Positions 52,562 through 62,055 of a stretch of 64,000 nucleotides of DNA are shown in pieces. A program made the position numbers and the translations under genes. The notes beneath the pieces are model-generated. The model was not told where the DNA came from, searched no databases, and worked only from the letters and a program-made list of their open reading frames with translations. The stretch is from AC-56 sp963702195 (GTDB taxonomy: Bacteria > Actinomycetota > Thermoleophilia > Solirubrobacterales > 70-9), in the NCBI GenBank assembly GCA_963702195.1, contig OY969725.1, forward strand, positions 1,178,001 to 1,242,000, in the 5' to 3' direction. Numbering within the stretch: the first letter of the stretch is position 1; every line of letters begins with the position of its first letter.

Positions 52562-52687
52562 GCCCGGCCCCTCACGTTTCTCGTTGGGGTAAAGCCGAGC
52601 AACCAGACCCGGCCCAAGGTCTCGATCCGCCCTCCGTCGGTGCGTTACCGGTGTCCTTGCGAAGACTCTCGGGACGGATGGTCGGAA

Positions 52688-52715
52688 ATCAACCCATACG
52701 GTTGATAATCAACCC
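52688..52715. repeat. Three ATCAACC copies (two direct, one inverted)
   Basis: In the 201-base gap between convergent LemA and secreted-protein genes, ATCAACC (52688-52694) pairs with GGTTGAT (52700-52706) around a five-base loop, and a third AATCAACCC follows directly at 52707-52715. The A/T content is unusual here. It could be a terminator for either gene or an operator; there is no adjacent T-run. Confidence 0.35.
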
Positions 52716-52762
52716 GCCGTCGCATCGCTCCAGGTGCCTGCCTGCCCTACTTGCGCCGTTTC

Positions 52763-53785
52763 TCAACAGTCCGAGGCGACGATGGGTTTCGCCGCGCTCT
52801 TCACCACCTGGAAGGCGCTGCCGGGAACGCTCTTGAGACGGTTGAGATCGCCGTCGCGCCAGCGCTTGGAGCTCGCGCCGGTGATGAACCAGTTCGAGCC
52901 GGTGCCGCCATTGTCGGCGTTGATGATCCCGTAGCGGTAGAGCGCCGTGAATATCACCCGCGACTGGCTGCCCTTCGGGAACCGGTGGAGGTTGTTCTCG
53001 TAGTAGCTCTGGCTGAGGCGGAAGCGCAGCCCCATGGGCGGCAGATCGCGCGCGCACTGGTCGGAGGCGTAGTGGGTCGCCGGGTGGATGTAGGCCCTCC
53101 GCGTCTCGGAGAACGTCGCCCGGATGGCGTGCCGCACGTGGCCGCGCTTCACCTCGCCGTATCGGACGAGGCCCGGCAGGATCGGCAGCCCAGCCGCATC
53201 CGCCGAGGTCCAGCCGTCGTGGCGAAGCTTGGTCGAATGCAGGTCGAACTTCGCCGTCGAGGCAGCGTTCCAGCGGTGGCCGCGGCCGCCGACGTAGCGT
53301 GCGCCGAACATCTCGAACAGGTCGCACCTGCCGCGCTGCAGGACCAGCACGTGGTGGTCGGAGCCGTTCTCCCTGCGGGCGTTCGGAGGGATCGGGGCGC
53401 GGCCGAAGTCGCTCTCGCCCGGATAGGCCGTGACGTGGACACGCACCCGCCGCTGATCCCGCCCGACCGTGTTGTAGGGGATGCCGTACCGGCCGTTGCC
53501 GCCGAAGTCGGGATGCACCACCCGGTTGCCGCCGAGCCGGGTGATGCCCCGGATGTAGGCCGCCGAGCGCGGGTCGGAGGGCGCCTTCGAGACGTCCTGG
53601 TTCCACGCCGTCTGGTTGGCGGCCGACGGTGCCGTCGCGGCCCCCGTGAACGCGGGGAAGATCGGGCACCCGGCGACGCGCGGCGGTTTCGCCGCGGCGG
53701 CCGGCGATGTCGCGAGCCCCATGACACAGAGCACGGCCAGCGCGGCCAGGTAGCCGATCGGTACTCGCGCCACGCGGAGCCTCAT
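52763..53785 (-). CDS. Secreted protein of unknown function
   Basis: 340 residues from the ATG at 53785. Signal peptide 1-32 (ending SPAAAA). The mature protein has GCPIFPAFTGAATAPSAANQTAWNQDVSK (split by flexible residues), HPDFGGNGRYGIPYNTV, RCDLFEMFGA, DGWTSADAAGLPILPGLVRYGEV, and a C-terminal NGGTGSNWFITGASSKRW region. The CD...GLRF and ARAT..ETRR..YI.PATH patterns recall bacterial proteins with a PKD-free beta sandwich, but I do not assign a family. Convergent with LemA; divergent from the small ORF upstream of tig. Confidence 0.72.
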   Translation of the reverse strand: MRLRVARVPIGYLAALAVLCVMGLATSPAAAAKPPRVAGCPIFPAFTGAATAPSAANQTAWNQDVSKAPSDPRSAAYIRGITRLGGNRVVHPDFGGNGRYGIPYNTVGRDQRRVRVHVTAYPGESDFGRAPIPPNARRENGSDHHVLVLQRGRCDLFEMFGARYVGGRGHRWNAASTAKFDLHSTKLRHDGWTSADAAGLPILPGLVRYGEVKRGHVRHAIRATFSETRRAYIHPATHYASDQCARDLPPMGLRFRLSQSYYENNLHRFPKGSQSRVIFTALYRYGIINADNGGTGSNWFITGASSKRWRDGDLNRLKSVPGSAFQVVKSAAKPIVASDC

Positions 53786-53837
53786 GCCCTGATTATCGAC
53801 GCCCGCGCGGATTCGCTTGACGCTTAGAGTCCCCCGG

Positions 53838-53963
53838 ATGAGTGTGAGCGACCGGCTGGCCGCGTGGCTCGTCACCGGGCCGGTCGGGCGATTCGTGGCG
53901 TTCGTCTGCGACCTGGCCGTCGCCGTGGGCCGCGGGGCGATCAATAAGCTGGGTCGCCGATGA
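53838..53963 (+). CDS. 41-residue small protein preceding trigger factor
   Basis: Reads M-S-V-S-D-R-L-A-A-W-L-V-T-G-P-V-G-R-F then a hydrophobic helix (FVAFVCDLAVAVGRGA) and a basic end (INKLGRR). The stop TGA overlaps the tig ATG (ATGA at 53960-53963), showing that it is translated in coupling with tig. The single amphipathic/TM helix with a basic end resembles small membrane-associated peptides. It is too short for standard gene callers. Function unknown. Confidence 0.6.
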   Translation: MSVSDRLAAWLVTGPVGRFVAFVCDLAVAVGRGAINKLGRR

Positions 53964-55345
53964 GGACCTCGGTCACAGAGCTCGGCGACTCCCGCGTGCG
54001 CGTGGATGTCGCGATCGAGCCGGACGACGTACAGAGGCGCGTGGAGCAGGCGGCGCAGCGGCTGGCCGGCGACATGCGGGTGCCCGGGTTTCGCAAGGGC
54101 AAGGTGCCGGCCGAGCTCGTGATCCAGCGGGTTGGCCGCGAGGCGGTGCTGGAGCAGGCGCTTCGAGACTCGCTGGCCGAGTGGTATGAGCGGGCTCTGC
54201 TCGACACCGGCATCACTCCGATCGGCGACCCCAAGCTGAACGTCGAGTCGCTGCCGGAGGAGTCCCAGGAGCTGGAGTTCTCGATCGAGGTGGGGGTGCG
54301 CCCGCCCGCCAAGCTCGGCGACTACAAGGGCCTCGAGGTGGGCAAGGTCGAGCCCGAGGTTCCGGACGACGCCGTGCAGGGCGAGCTCGACCGGCTGCGC
54401 GAGGGATTCGCCGCGCTCAACCCCGTCGATCGGGCGGCGGCGGGCGGAGACATCCTCGTCATCGACTACTCCGGCACCGCCGATGGCGAGCCGTTCGAGG
54501 CCTCCGAGGCCACCGATCTGACGGTGGAGCTGGGGGCTGAGACCCTCCTTCCGGAGTTCGACGAGGCGCTGGTCGGCGCTTCCGCGGACGACGAGGTGAC
54601 GGTGGCAGTGGACTTCCCCGAGGAGCACCGCCCGGAGCAGCTTGCGGGTAAGCAGGCGACGTTCACCGTGAAGGTCAAGGAGGTCAGGGAGAAGCAGCTT
54701 CCGGACCTGGACGACGACTTCGCCTCCGATGCGTCCGAGTTCGAGAGCCTCGACGAGCTGCGCGACGAGATCCGCAGCCGCATCGCGTCTGCGCTCGAGC
54801 AGCGCGCGGAGGACGACTTTCGCGCTGCGGCGGTGGACGCCGCGGCCGGTGGGGCGACCATCGACCTGCCGAAGGAGCTCATCCATGCCCGGGCCCACGA
54901 CATGTGGGAGCGGCTCGAGCGCTCGCTCAGCGCTCGCGGGATTGACCCCGCGATGTACGTGCAGATGCAGGGAAAGCCGCGGGAGGAGCTCGTCACCGAC
55001 ATGGAGGGCGAGGCCGAGCAGGCCCTGAAGCGAGAGGCCGTCCTCGACGCCGTTGCGGACGCCGAGGGCATCGAGGTCTCCGACGAGGAGCTGCTCTCCG
55101 CGCTCGGACCGGGTGAGGGCGACGAGGCTCCGGAGAAGATGCTCGAGACGCTGCGCGAGTCCGGACGAGACGGGTTGCTTCGCTCGGAGATCCGCCTCCG
55201 CAAGGCCGCGGATGTGATCGCGGACTCGGCGAAGCCGATCCCCGCAGACCAGGCCGCCGCGCGCGAGGCGCTGTGGACTCCCGAGAAGGAAGAGGCCGAG
55301 GCCGAGAAGGCCGAAACAGGCCTCTGGACGCCCGGTTCGGACTGA
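53960..55345 (+). CDS. tig: Trigger factor (ribosome-associated chaperone / prolyl isomerase)
   Basis: 461 residues, ATG overlapping the small ORF stop. N-terminal ribosome-binding domain with the signature RVPGFRKGKVP (GFRxGKxP, here VPGFRKGKVPAELV), an FKBP-type PPIase domain (about 155-245: GGDILVIDYSGTADGEPF, LLPEFDEALVGASADDEVTV), and a C-terminal helical arm domain (about 260-430). A charged C-terminal extension ends WTPEKEEAEAEKAETGLWTPGSD, split by an acidic stretch. Followed later by clpP and clpX in the conserved order; the intervening genes are secreted-protein insertions. Confidence 0.95.
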   Translation: MRTSVTELGDSRVRVDVAIEPDDVQRRVEQAAQRLAGDMRVPGFRKGKVPAELVIQRVGREAVLEQALRDSLAEWYERALLDTGITPIGDPKLNVESLPEESQELEFSIEVGVRPPAKLGDYKGLEVGKVEPEVPDDAVQGELDRLREGFAALNPVDRAAAGGDILVIDYSGTADGEPFEASEATDLTVELGAETLLPEFDEALVGASADDEVTVAVDFPEEHRPEQLAGKQATFTVKVKEVREKQLPDLDDDFASDASEFESLDELRDEIRSRIASALEQRAEDDFRAAAVDAAAGGATIDLPKELIHARAHDMWERLERSLSARGIDPAMYVQMQGKPREELVTDMEGEAEQALKREAVLDAVADAEGIEVSDEELLSALGPGEGDEAPEKMLETLRESGRDGLLRSEIRLRKAADVIADSAKPIPADQAAAREALWTPEKEEAEAEKAETGLWTPGSD

Positions 55346-55355
55346 GCGGCGACCG

Positions 55356-56624
55356 TCAGCTGCGGCTCGGATCGAGGGGGTAGTAGTCGTCCTGATCCGG
55401 GACGCCGTCGCCGTCCGTATCGGGAAGCGGCATGCCGGGACACGCCATCAGCGTTGCGTTGGGCCCTTCCTCGCTCAGCACCCCTCGCATCAGCTGCACC
55501 GCGTGCGAGTAGGCGAGGGCTGATTCGTACGGTTGCGCCGTCCGCGGATCGGCGATCCCGTACCAATCCTCGGGGTTCTTCGCGTTCCGCTCGGGGCTGA
55601 TCCACGTGTGGGCGAGGATGCCCTCCACGTTGCAGTTGGTGCGCGCGAGGTCCGTCGCCATCCGCGAGTACGCCTGCGCGCGGTCGCTCTCGCCAACCGG
55701 AGCGGCACCGCCGTGGTTCGCCCAGCCGATCTCGTTGATCAGCATCGGCGTCGAATCCCGGATTCCACCATCGGCGAGCTGCGAGCGAAACCAGGCGAGG
55801 CGCGCAAGCTGCGAGAGGGCGTCGGTCGGGGGATAGACGTGTACGGCGACTGCCCCGAGGCTCCCGGTGAGGTCCGGCTCACTGGACGTCGCACGAGCGA
55901 AGAAGTCACTGATCCCAACGGAGCCCCCGCTCTTCCGCGGGTTGGTTGCGGCGACCCCGCCGGTGAGGACCTCAGCATTTGGATCGATCGAGTGGATCGC
56001 AGCCGCGGAGGAGACGAACATCTTCGCGTAGGACTCGGGCTGCGGCTTCGGGCACCATCCGCTCTCGAGGTTTGGCTCGTTCCAGATCTCGTAGCGGGTC
56101 GCCGGCGCCGCGGGCAGCGCGGGGTGGTCTCGCCAGAAGCTCCCCCCGCGCCCGTAGCGCCCGGCGAAGGCGTGCACGAAATCGACGTAGGGCGCGACCG
56201 CCAACGGCGCCCGGCTTCGGGCCTTCGCGCACTTGAGCGTCGTCCACAGGTTTTGCCGTGAGTCCCAGAAAGGCGTTTGCGTGATGGTCGGCTGCGGCCG
56301 CACGCCGTTGCGCGCCATCGCCGCGACGACTTCGTCCGTTGGTCCCCAGCGGTACGCGTGCGTCCCGCCTGACGGCGCGATTGGCTCGATCGCCGCCCAG
56401 GAGACGTTGAACCGAACGTCGCTGACCCCCAGACCGGCCAGGCTCTGGAGCTGCTGGTCGCGTGCCTGGGGACCCAGGTCCTTGATCAGCTGGAAGTTGA
56501 CTCCGTAGAAATTGGCAGGAACGCGAACGCTCGCAGCGTCGGCGGAGCCGGCGCCGACGAGCATCAGGGCCGCGGCGAGGGGGACGGCAAAACGGCGTGG
56601 AAACCGGCTCGTCCTGTCTGACAA
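55356..56624 (-). CDS. Secreted GH-A family protein with C-terminal calcium loop
   Basis: 422 residues, TTG start. Signal peptide 1-31. One (beta/alpha)8 barrel with acid/base E183 in YEIWNEPN and nucleophile E298 in LINEIGW, both intact; also the family start FYGVNFQLIKDLG and YGRGGSFW. The C-terminus has a single TSP3-like loop (LPDTDGDGVPDQDDYYPLDP) as in the paralogue at 3803. Predicted to hydrolyse a beta-linked glycan outside the cell; linkage unknown. Close paralogue of 57084-58286, with which it shares long stretches (AHTWISPE versus PHTWISPQ). Convergent with tig. Confidence 0.83.
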   Translation of the reverse strand: MSDRTSRFPRRFAVPLAAALMLVGAGSADAASVRVPANFYGVNFQLIKDLGPQARDQQLQSLAGLGVSDVRFNVSWAAIEPIAPSGGTHAYRWGPTDEVVAAMARNGVRPQPTITQTPFWDSRQNLWTTLKCAKARSRAPLAVAPYVDFVHAFAGRYGRGGSFWRDHPALPAAPATRYEIWNEPNLESGWCPKPQPESYAKMFVSSAAAIHSIDPNAEVLTGGVAATNPRKSGGSVGISDFFARATSSEPDLTGSLGAVAVHVYPPTDALSQLARLAWFRSQLADGGIRDSTPMLINEIGWANHGGAAPVGESDRAQAYSRMATDLARTNCNVEGILAHTWISPERNAKNPEDWYGIADPRTAQPYESALAYSHAVQLMRGVLSEEGPNATLMACPGMPLPDTDGDGVPDQDDYYPLDPSRS

Positions 56625-56728
56625 GGCGGGCCACCGTAGTGCGGCGCCGAGGGGCTGTCAATCCGCAACCGTATTTCGCAGCGGCGCAGGGCGGGTTAGG
56701 ATCGCGAGTAGACCACGGAAGGGATTCG

Positions 56729-57022
56729 ATGATCGTCTACAGCGGCGGGTGGAAGTACTGGCTTGCGGGGCTCGCGGTGTCGGTGGGCATCTTCGCGGTC
56801 GTCTACTTCACGGTGATCAAGCCGACCACCGACACCGCGAACGACGTGCTGAGGAGGAGCCTCCACCAGTCACAGCAGCAGCTGAACGCGGCGAAGAAGA
56901 AGGCCCCCGACGCGCAGGCGAAGCAGCAGTTGGGCCAGGCCGAGAAGCTCACCGCCTGTCTATCGGACGCCGGCACTGACGTCGGCAAGGTCCAGGATTG
57001 CCAGGCCAGGTTCGGCCCGTAG
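56729..57022 (+). CDS. Small membrane-anchored helical protein
   Basis: 97 residues from the ATG at 56729, preceded by GGAAGGG. One TM helix (about 8-28) then a polar, predicted helical domain rich in Gln and Lys with two cysteines (AEKLTACLSDAG and VQDCQARFGP). Function unknown. It sits between the two divergent/convergent GH-A paralogues on the opposite strand. The frame is open upstream but the internal start has the better ribosome-binding site. Confidence 0.65.
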   Translation: MIVYSGGWKYWLAGLAVSVGIFAVVYFTVIKPTTDTANDVLRRSLHQSQQQLNAAKKKAPDAQAKQQLGQAEKLTACLSDAGTDVGKVQDCQARFGP

Positions 57023-57083
57023 GGTCAGTCGGACCGTCCCAGTCGACGCGACGGCGGGCTGAGTCGGCGCCGCGCCCCGCGGG

Positions 57084-58286
57084 CTACGAACACGCCTTGA
57101 GCGTGGCCGACGGCGGCTGGACGGAGAGCCGGCCCTCCATCAGCCGCAGTCCGTAGGAGAAACGCAGGGCCGATGCGTAAGGCTGCCCGGTGCTCGGGTT
57201 GGCGATCCCGTACCAGTCCTCCGGGTTCTTCGTGCTCTGCTGCGGGCTGATCCAGGTGTGGGGGAGGATGCCGCCGACGTTGCAGTTGGTGCGGGCGTAG
57301 TTGATCGTCATCTTCCCGATGGCGGCCACGCGCTCGTCCTCGGTGAGCGGGGTCTTGCCCACGTGGGTCGCCCAGCCGACCTCGTCGACGATCATCGGGA
57401 TCCGGTCCGCGATCCGCCCGTCGTGGAGCTGCGACCGGAACCACGCGAGCTTCTCGAGCTGCTTCTGCCCGTCGGTCGACGGATAGATGTGCACTGCGGC
57501 CCCGCTCATGAAGTTGTTGAGGTTGCGACGCCTCGCGGTTGCGCTGCCGAAGAACTGGTCGATCCCGAGGTACTGCTTGTGCTTCTTCGCGTTCTTCGCC
57601 GACGGCGGTGCCACCCCACCGGTGTAGACCGTTGCGGCGGAATCGACGTTACGGATCGCCTGTGAGGCGGCCACGAACAGGTCCGCGTAGAGCCATGGCT
57701 GCGGGTGCGGGCACCACCCTCCTTTCAGGTTCGGCTCGTTCCAGATCTCGTAGGTGTTCACCGGGGTGTACGGGATCGCCCGGTGAGTCGCCCAGAAGGA
57801 GCCGCCCCGCCCGTAACGCCGGGCATACGCCGCGACGAATCCGGCGTAGGGCTCGACGGCGACGGGAGAGCGGCTGGATGCCTTGGCGCATTGAAGGTCC
57901 ACCCACCTGCCCTGGACGGCGCCCCAGTTGGGCGCCTGGGTGAGGGTGGGTCTGGCGCGGATTCCGTGGCGTGCCATCGCGCCGATCTCCTCGTCCATCG
58001 CTCCCCAGCGGTAGCTGTGGACTCCGTTCTTGGGCGCGGTGGGCTCGATTGCGGCCCAGGACGCGTTGAAGCGGACCTGGTTGATGCCCAGCGAGGCGAT
58101 GCTGGAGAGCTGCACGTCCTGCGCCGACGGTCCGAGATTCGCGATGCGCTGGAAGTTGACGCCGTAGAAGGTGGTGGGGACCCGGGGCGTCGAAGCGGGA
58201 GCGGTCCCGGCGGCCAGCAGCGAAACGGCCGTGAGGAGGAGAACCCCGACGGCGCCGTGGGACGTCCGTTTCCTGACGCGGCGCAC
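57084..58286 (-). CDS. Secreted GH-A family protein, single barrel
   Basis: About 400 residues from the GTG at 58286 (the frame could begin at 58331). Basic start and hydrophobic segment (TSHGAVGVLLLTAVSLLAAG) form the signal peptide. Barrel motifs: FYGVNFQRIANLG, YEIWNEPNLKGGWC with the acid/base Glu, VDEVGWATHVG with the nucleophile Glu, and PHTWISPQQSTKNPEDWYG. Unlike its paralogues it lacks the TSP3 loop, ending with SATLKACS. All three GH-A proteins in the window share the two catalytic motifs and the YGRGGSFW/YGRGGTFW strand. Substrate unknown. Confidence 0.83.
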   Translation of the reverse strand: MRRVRKRTSHGAVGVLLLTAVSLLAAGTAPASTPRVPTTFYGVNFQRIANLGPSAQDVQLSSIASLGINQVRFNASWAAIEPTAPKNGVHSYRWGAMDEEIGAMARHGIRARPTLTQAPNWGAVQGRWVDLQCAKASSRSPVAVEPYAGFVAAYARRYGRGGSFWATHRAIPYTPVNTYEIWNEPNLKGGWCPHPQPWLYADLFVAASQAIRNVDSAATVYTGGVAPPSAKNAKKHKQYLGIDQFFGSATARRRNLNNFMSGAAVHIYPSTDGQKQLEKLAWFRSQLHDGRIADRIPMIVDEVGWATHVGKTPLTEDERVAAIGKMTINYARTNCNVGGILPHTWISPQQSTKNPEDWYGIANPSTGQPYASALRFSYGLRLMEGRLSVQPPSATLKACS

Positions 58287-58424
58287 GATCGATGGAAGGT
58301 AGTCACCGGGCGGATGCCTGTCAACGGACAACCGGGGGGCGACGGGACAAGCGGCGTCCCGCCGGCCGGCGAGGGACCCGCGGGCCGCTGAGGGTTCGTC
58401 CGACCCTTATAGACTCATCGCCCC

Positions 58425-59009
<585 letters not shown>

Positions 59010-59072
59010 GCGTCGATCGACGACGTCGGAGGTCGGGCTTGACTCGCCCGCATGCGGGTGTAGCCTCGCGAC

Positions 59073-60002
59073 GTGGCGATCAGGGAAGGTGGACCACGCG
59101 GGGGAGTGCTGGCGGGGCTCATCGGGGGCCTTGCCCTGATGCTCGTCGCGGCTGTGGGGAGCGCCCACGCAGCCACGATCGAGGTCCATCCCGGGCCGAA
59201 CGCCATCAACAGGGCGCTCGCCAGGGCCCACAACGGCGACCTCCTCCGAATCCACGACGGCACCTACCGCGAGGCGTTCGAAATCACCAAGCGGGTCACG
59301 CTCCGAGGCGTCGGCGGTCGCCCGTTGATCGGCGCTCGCTGCCACAGCCGAGCGACGATCAGCACGACGCAGTCGAACGTCAAGCTGGACCACCTGAAGG
59401 TCGTGGGCGCAGCCGAGGGCTTTGGCCAGTTTCCGTCGGAGGTCGATTTCAGAGGGATGTCCACGGGGAGGATCCACGACCTGGTCATCCACGACACCTG
59501 CGGAGGGGTCGGCGACGGCGCCGAGTACGGGATCAACGTCTTCAACGGCGGGCAGGTCGAGGTTTCCAACAACCACATCACCGGTGGCTTCTCCGACGCG
59601 GGGATCTACATCGGAGGGATCGTCGACACGGGCGGCGGCCAGTTGAGGGTGACGGGCAACGCCAGCTATCTCAACCACCAGGGCGTGATCGTCGAGGATT
59701 CCGGCTTCAGGGGGATCGTCGTGGTCGCTGGCAACACCATCCACCACAACACGGGGAACGGGGTGGAGGGCAACCGCAGCGGGATCTTCCTCCACAACAG
59801 CGACAAGGTGCGGATGCGCAACAACACGATCCGCAACAACGGCGACTTCGGGATCGACATCGATCCCAACTCGGACAACAACCGCCTCTTCGACAACACC
59901 GTCACCTCCAACCCGACCGATCTCGAGAACGACGGCTCCCGCAACTGCGGCTCGGGCAACGTGTTCGGATCCGTGAGCGGCACCCCGCTCGGGAGCTGTT
60001 GA
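59073..60002 (+). CDS. Secreted right-handed parallel beta-helix protein
   Basis: 309 residues, GTG or ATG start. Signal peptide 1-35. A pectate-lyase/NosD-like right-handed beta-helix follows: ITKRVTLRGVGG, then repeated N-x-(I/V) turns such as VSNNHITGG, VAGNTIHHN, MRNNTIRNNGDFGIDID and NNRLFDNTVTSN. Asn-ladder positions are clear. Two cysteines close the C-terminus (NCGSGN, GSC). It may bind or cleave polysaccharide, but no lyase catalytic residues are obvious. It interrupts the clpP-clpX pair. Confidence 0.82.
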   Translation: MAIREGGPRGGVLAGLIGGLALMLVAAVGSAHAATIEVHPGPNAINRALARAHNGDLLRIHDGTYREAFEITKRVTLRGVGGRPLIGARCHSRATISTTQSNVKLDHLKVVGAAEGFGQFPSEVDFRGMSTGRIHDLVIHDTCGGVGDGAEYGINVFNGGQVEVSNNHITGGFSDAGIYIGGIVDTGGGQLRVTGNASYLNHQGVIVEDSGFRGIVVVAGNTIHHNTGNGVEGNRSGIFLHNSDKVRMRNNTIRNNGDFGIDIDPNSDNNRLFDNTVTSNPTDLENDGSRNCGSGNVFGSVSGTPLGSC

Positions 60003-60116
60003 ACCGCTGGGTCCTCCGCGCAATCGAGTGAGCGGTTGACCGGAATATGTCCGGCCAATCACTCGCTCGACATTGCGGGCGGCCCTACTTGCCCCGGACC
60101 ACGTCCCGCCGCCGGT

Positions 60117-60536
60117 TCACGAACGGCCGACGGCCCAGTGCTGCGTACCGCTGTCGCAGTTGGTGTAGTGCTTGCCCTGCAGCTTTAGCTTTCCCTTGAG
60201 ACGAAGCGTCCCCTTCGCCTGCCGGTTGTGGTGGCGGAACTTGCCATGGATCTCGAGCTTGTGCCCGTGGGTGCGGAAGACGTGCCCGAAGCGCCGGTGC
60301 TGGACCGGCATCCTGGGCATGCGGCCGTGGACGTGGACCGCGCCCTGGGTGCAGGTCGCCACGAGACGGCGAAAGCGCACCTTCTTCACCGCCACCGGAT
60401 GCCCGTTGTGGGTCACGGCGACGAACAACACCGAGGGTCCGGTGGTCCCCTTGCCGTCCTGATCGCCGGCCGCGCCCGCGATGAGCGACAGGGTCAGCGC
60501 CGCTGCCAGCGCCGCAACGATCGAAAGCCTCCTCAA
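60117..60536 (-). CDS. Small secreted beta-rich protein with a Cys pair
   Basis: 139 residues. I chose the second of two TTGs (60536): GGAGG lies six bases upstream of it and abuts the first (60542). Signal peptide 1-25. The mature protein is basic and His-rich (VHVHGRMPRM, VFRTHGHKLEIHG), with Cys in VATCTQG and YTNCDSGTQHW that probably form a disulfide, and alternating strands (GTLRLKGKLKLQG). The pattern C...G-L..G....C.(S/T)...W recurs in the secreted protein at 62052. Function unknown. Divergent from clpX. Confidence 0.72.
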   Translation of the reverse strand: MRRLSIVAALAAALTLSLIAGAAGDQDGKGTTGPSVLFVAVTHNGHPVAVKKVRFRRLVATCTQGAVHVHGRMPRMPVQHRRFGHVFRTHGHKLEIHGKFRHHNRQAKGTLRLKGKLKLQGKHYTNCDSGTQHWAVGRS

Positions 60537-60768
60537 TATCAACCTCCTCTGGCCGAACCGGCCCGGCGTCCTCGGGCCCCCTCCGCGGCCGATTGAAGCA
60601 GAGCCGGCTCTCCAGCGTGCGGTTCCCTGGAAGGGCCGGCCGTGCAAGTCCGCGGGCGGTTGAAGGGACGGCCGCCTCCGCCGAGTAACAAGGGGGGTCG
60701 AGCCAAGGCCCCGCGTGTCGTAATCTGAGTTGAAGCGCCGGGCCGCGCCATTCGAAAGGGGAGAGCTC

Positions 60769-62055
60769 TTGGCACGCCCAACCGATTCGAACGAGCAGCT
60801 TCTCTGCAGCTTCTGCGGGAAGTCCCAGCGCCAGGTCAAGAAGCTCATCGCCGGGCCTGGCGTATACATCTGCGACGAGTGCATCGATCTCTGCAACGAG
60901 ATCATCGACGAGGAGCTCGCGGCGCCTCCGACCTTCGAGCTCGAGAGCCTCCCCAAGCCGAAGGAGATCCACTCCGTCCTGAACGAGTACGTGGTCGGAC
61001 AGGAGACGGCGAAGCGGGCGCTGTCAGTGGCCGTCTACAACCACTACAAGCGCGTCCAGATGGCCCAGTCGGACGACGAGGAGGTCGAGCTCCAGAAGTC
61101 CAACATCCTGTTGCTCGGGCCGACCGGGTGCGGGAAGACGCTGCTCGCTCAGACCCTCGCTCGCATCCTGAACGTGCCGTTCGCGATCGCCGACGCGACG
61201 GCGCTGACCGAGGCCGGCTACGTCGGGGAGGACGTCGAGAACATCCTCCTCAAGCTGATCCAGGCTGCCGACTTCGACGTCAAGAAGGCCGAGACGGGGA
61301 TCATCTACATCGACGAGGTCGACAAGATCGCCCGCAAGGCGGACAACCCGTCGATCACTCGCGACGTCTCCGGCGAGGGCGTGCAGCAGGCGCTGCTGAA
61401 GATCCTCGAAGGCACCACCGCCTCGGTGCCTCCGCAGGGCGGGCGCAAGCATCCCCACCAGGAGTTCCTGACGATCGACACGACGAACGTGCTGTTCATC
61501 TGCGGCGGCTCCTTCGCGCAGCTCGACAAGGTGATCGAGCGGCGCATCGGCCACCAGGGCGTCGGCTTCGGCGCCCAGGTGCTCACGCGAGACCAGCGCG
61601 ACACCGGAGAGCTGTTCGAGCAGGTCCTTCCCGAGGACCTGATGGAGTACGGGCTGATCCCCGAGTTCATCGGGCGCCTGCCGGTCGTGGCGGCGATCCA
61701 CCAGCTCACCCGGGACGACCTGATCACGATCCTGACGGAGCCGCGCAACGCGCTCACGCGCCAGTTCGAGCGCTTCTTCGAGTTCGACGACATCGAGCTG
61801 GTATTCGCCGAGGACTCGCTCGGCGCGATCGCCGACAAGGCCCTCGACCGAGAGGTCGGAGCCCGAGGCCTGCGCTCGATCCTCGAGGAGACGCTCCTCG
61901 ACGTCCAATTCGAGCTGCCCTCCCGGCGCGACGTGCGCAAGTGCGTGGTGACCAAGGACACGATCCAGCGCGCGATCAAGCCGACGCTGGTTACAGAGGC
62001 GGCCCCGGACGAGCCGGGCGACGAGCTCGAGCAGCTGGAGGAGGAGTCGGCCTAA
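60769..62055 (+). CDS. clpX: ATP-dependent Clp protease ATP-binding subunit
   Basis: 428 residues from a TTG at 60769, with GGGGAG upstream; a start 39 bases earlier is in frame but lacks the N-terminal zinc-domain beginning. Zinc-binding CSFCGKS...CDECIDLC, Walker A GPTGCGKT, Walker B IIYIDEVDKIA, sensor-1 and the RDVSGEGVQQALLK block, and pore loop GYVGEDVE. Unfolds substrates for ClpP. C-terminal tail acidic. Located between secreted-protein genes but in the usual clpP-clpX-valS order. Confidence 0.95.
   Translation: MARPTDSNEQLLCSFCGKSQRQVKKLIAGPGVYICDECIDLCNEIIDEELAAPPTFELESLPKPKEIHSVLNEYVVGQETAKRALSVAVYNHYKRVQMAQSDDEEVELQKSNILLLGPTGCGKTLLAQTLARILNVPFAIADATALTEAGYVGEDVENILLKLIQAADFDVKKAETGIIYIDEVDKIARKADNPSITRDVSGEGVQQALLKILEGTTASVPPQGGRKHPHQEFLTIDTTNVLFICGGSFAQLDKVIERRIGHQGVGFGAQVLTRDQRDTGELFEQVLPEDLMEYGLIPEFIGRLPVVAAIHQLTRDDLITILTEPRNALTRQFERFFEFDDIELVFAEDSLGAIADKALDREVGARGLRSILEETLLDVQFELPSRRDVRKCVVTKDTIQRAIKPTLVTEAAPDEPGDELEQLEEESA

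Noticed and set aside
52763..54898. Secreted protein extended to 711 residues
   Set aside because: The extra N-terminal part is antisense to trigger factor; a signal peptide begins exactly at the ATG at 53785.
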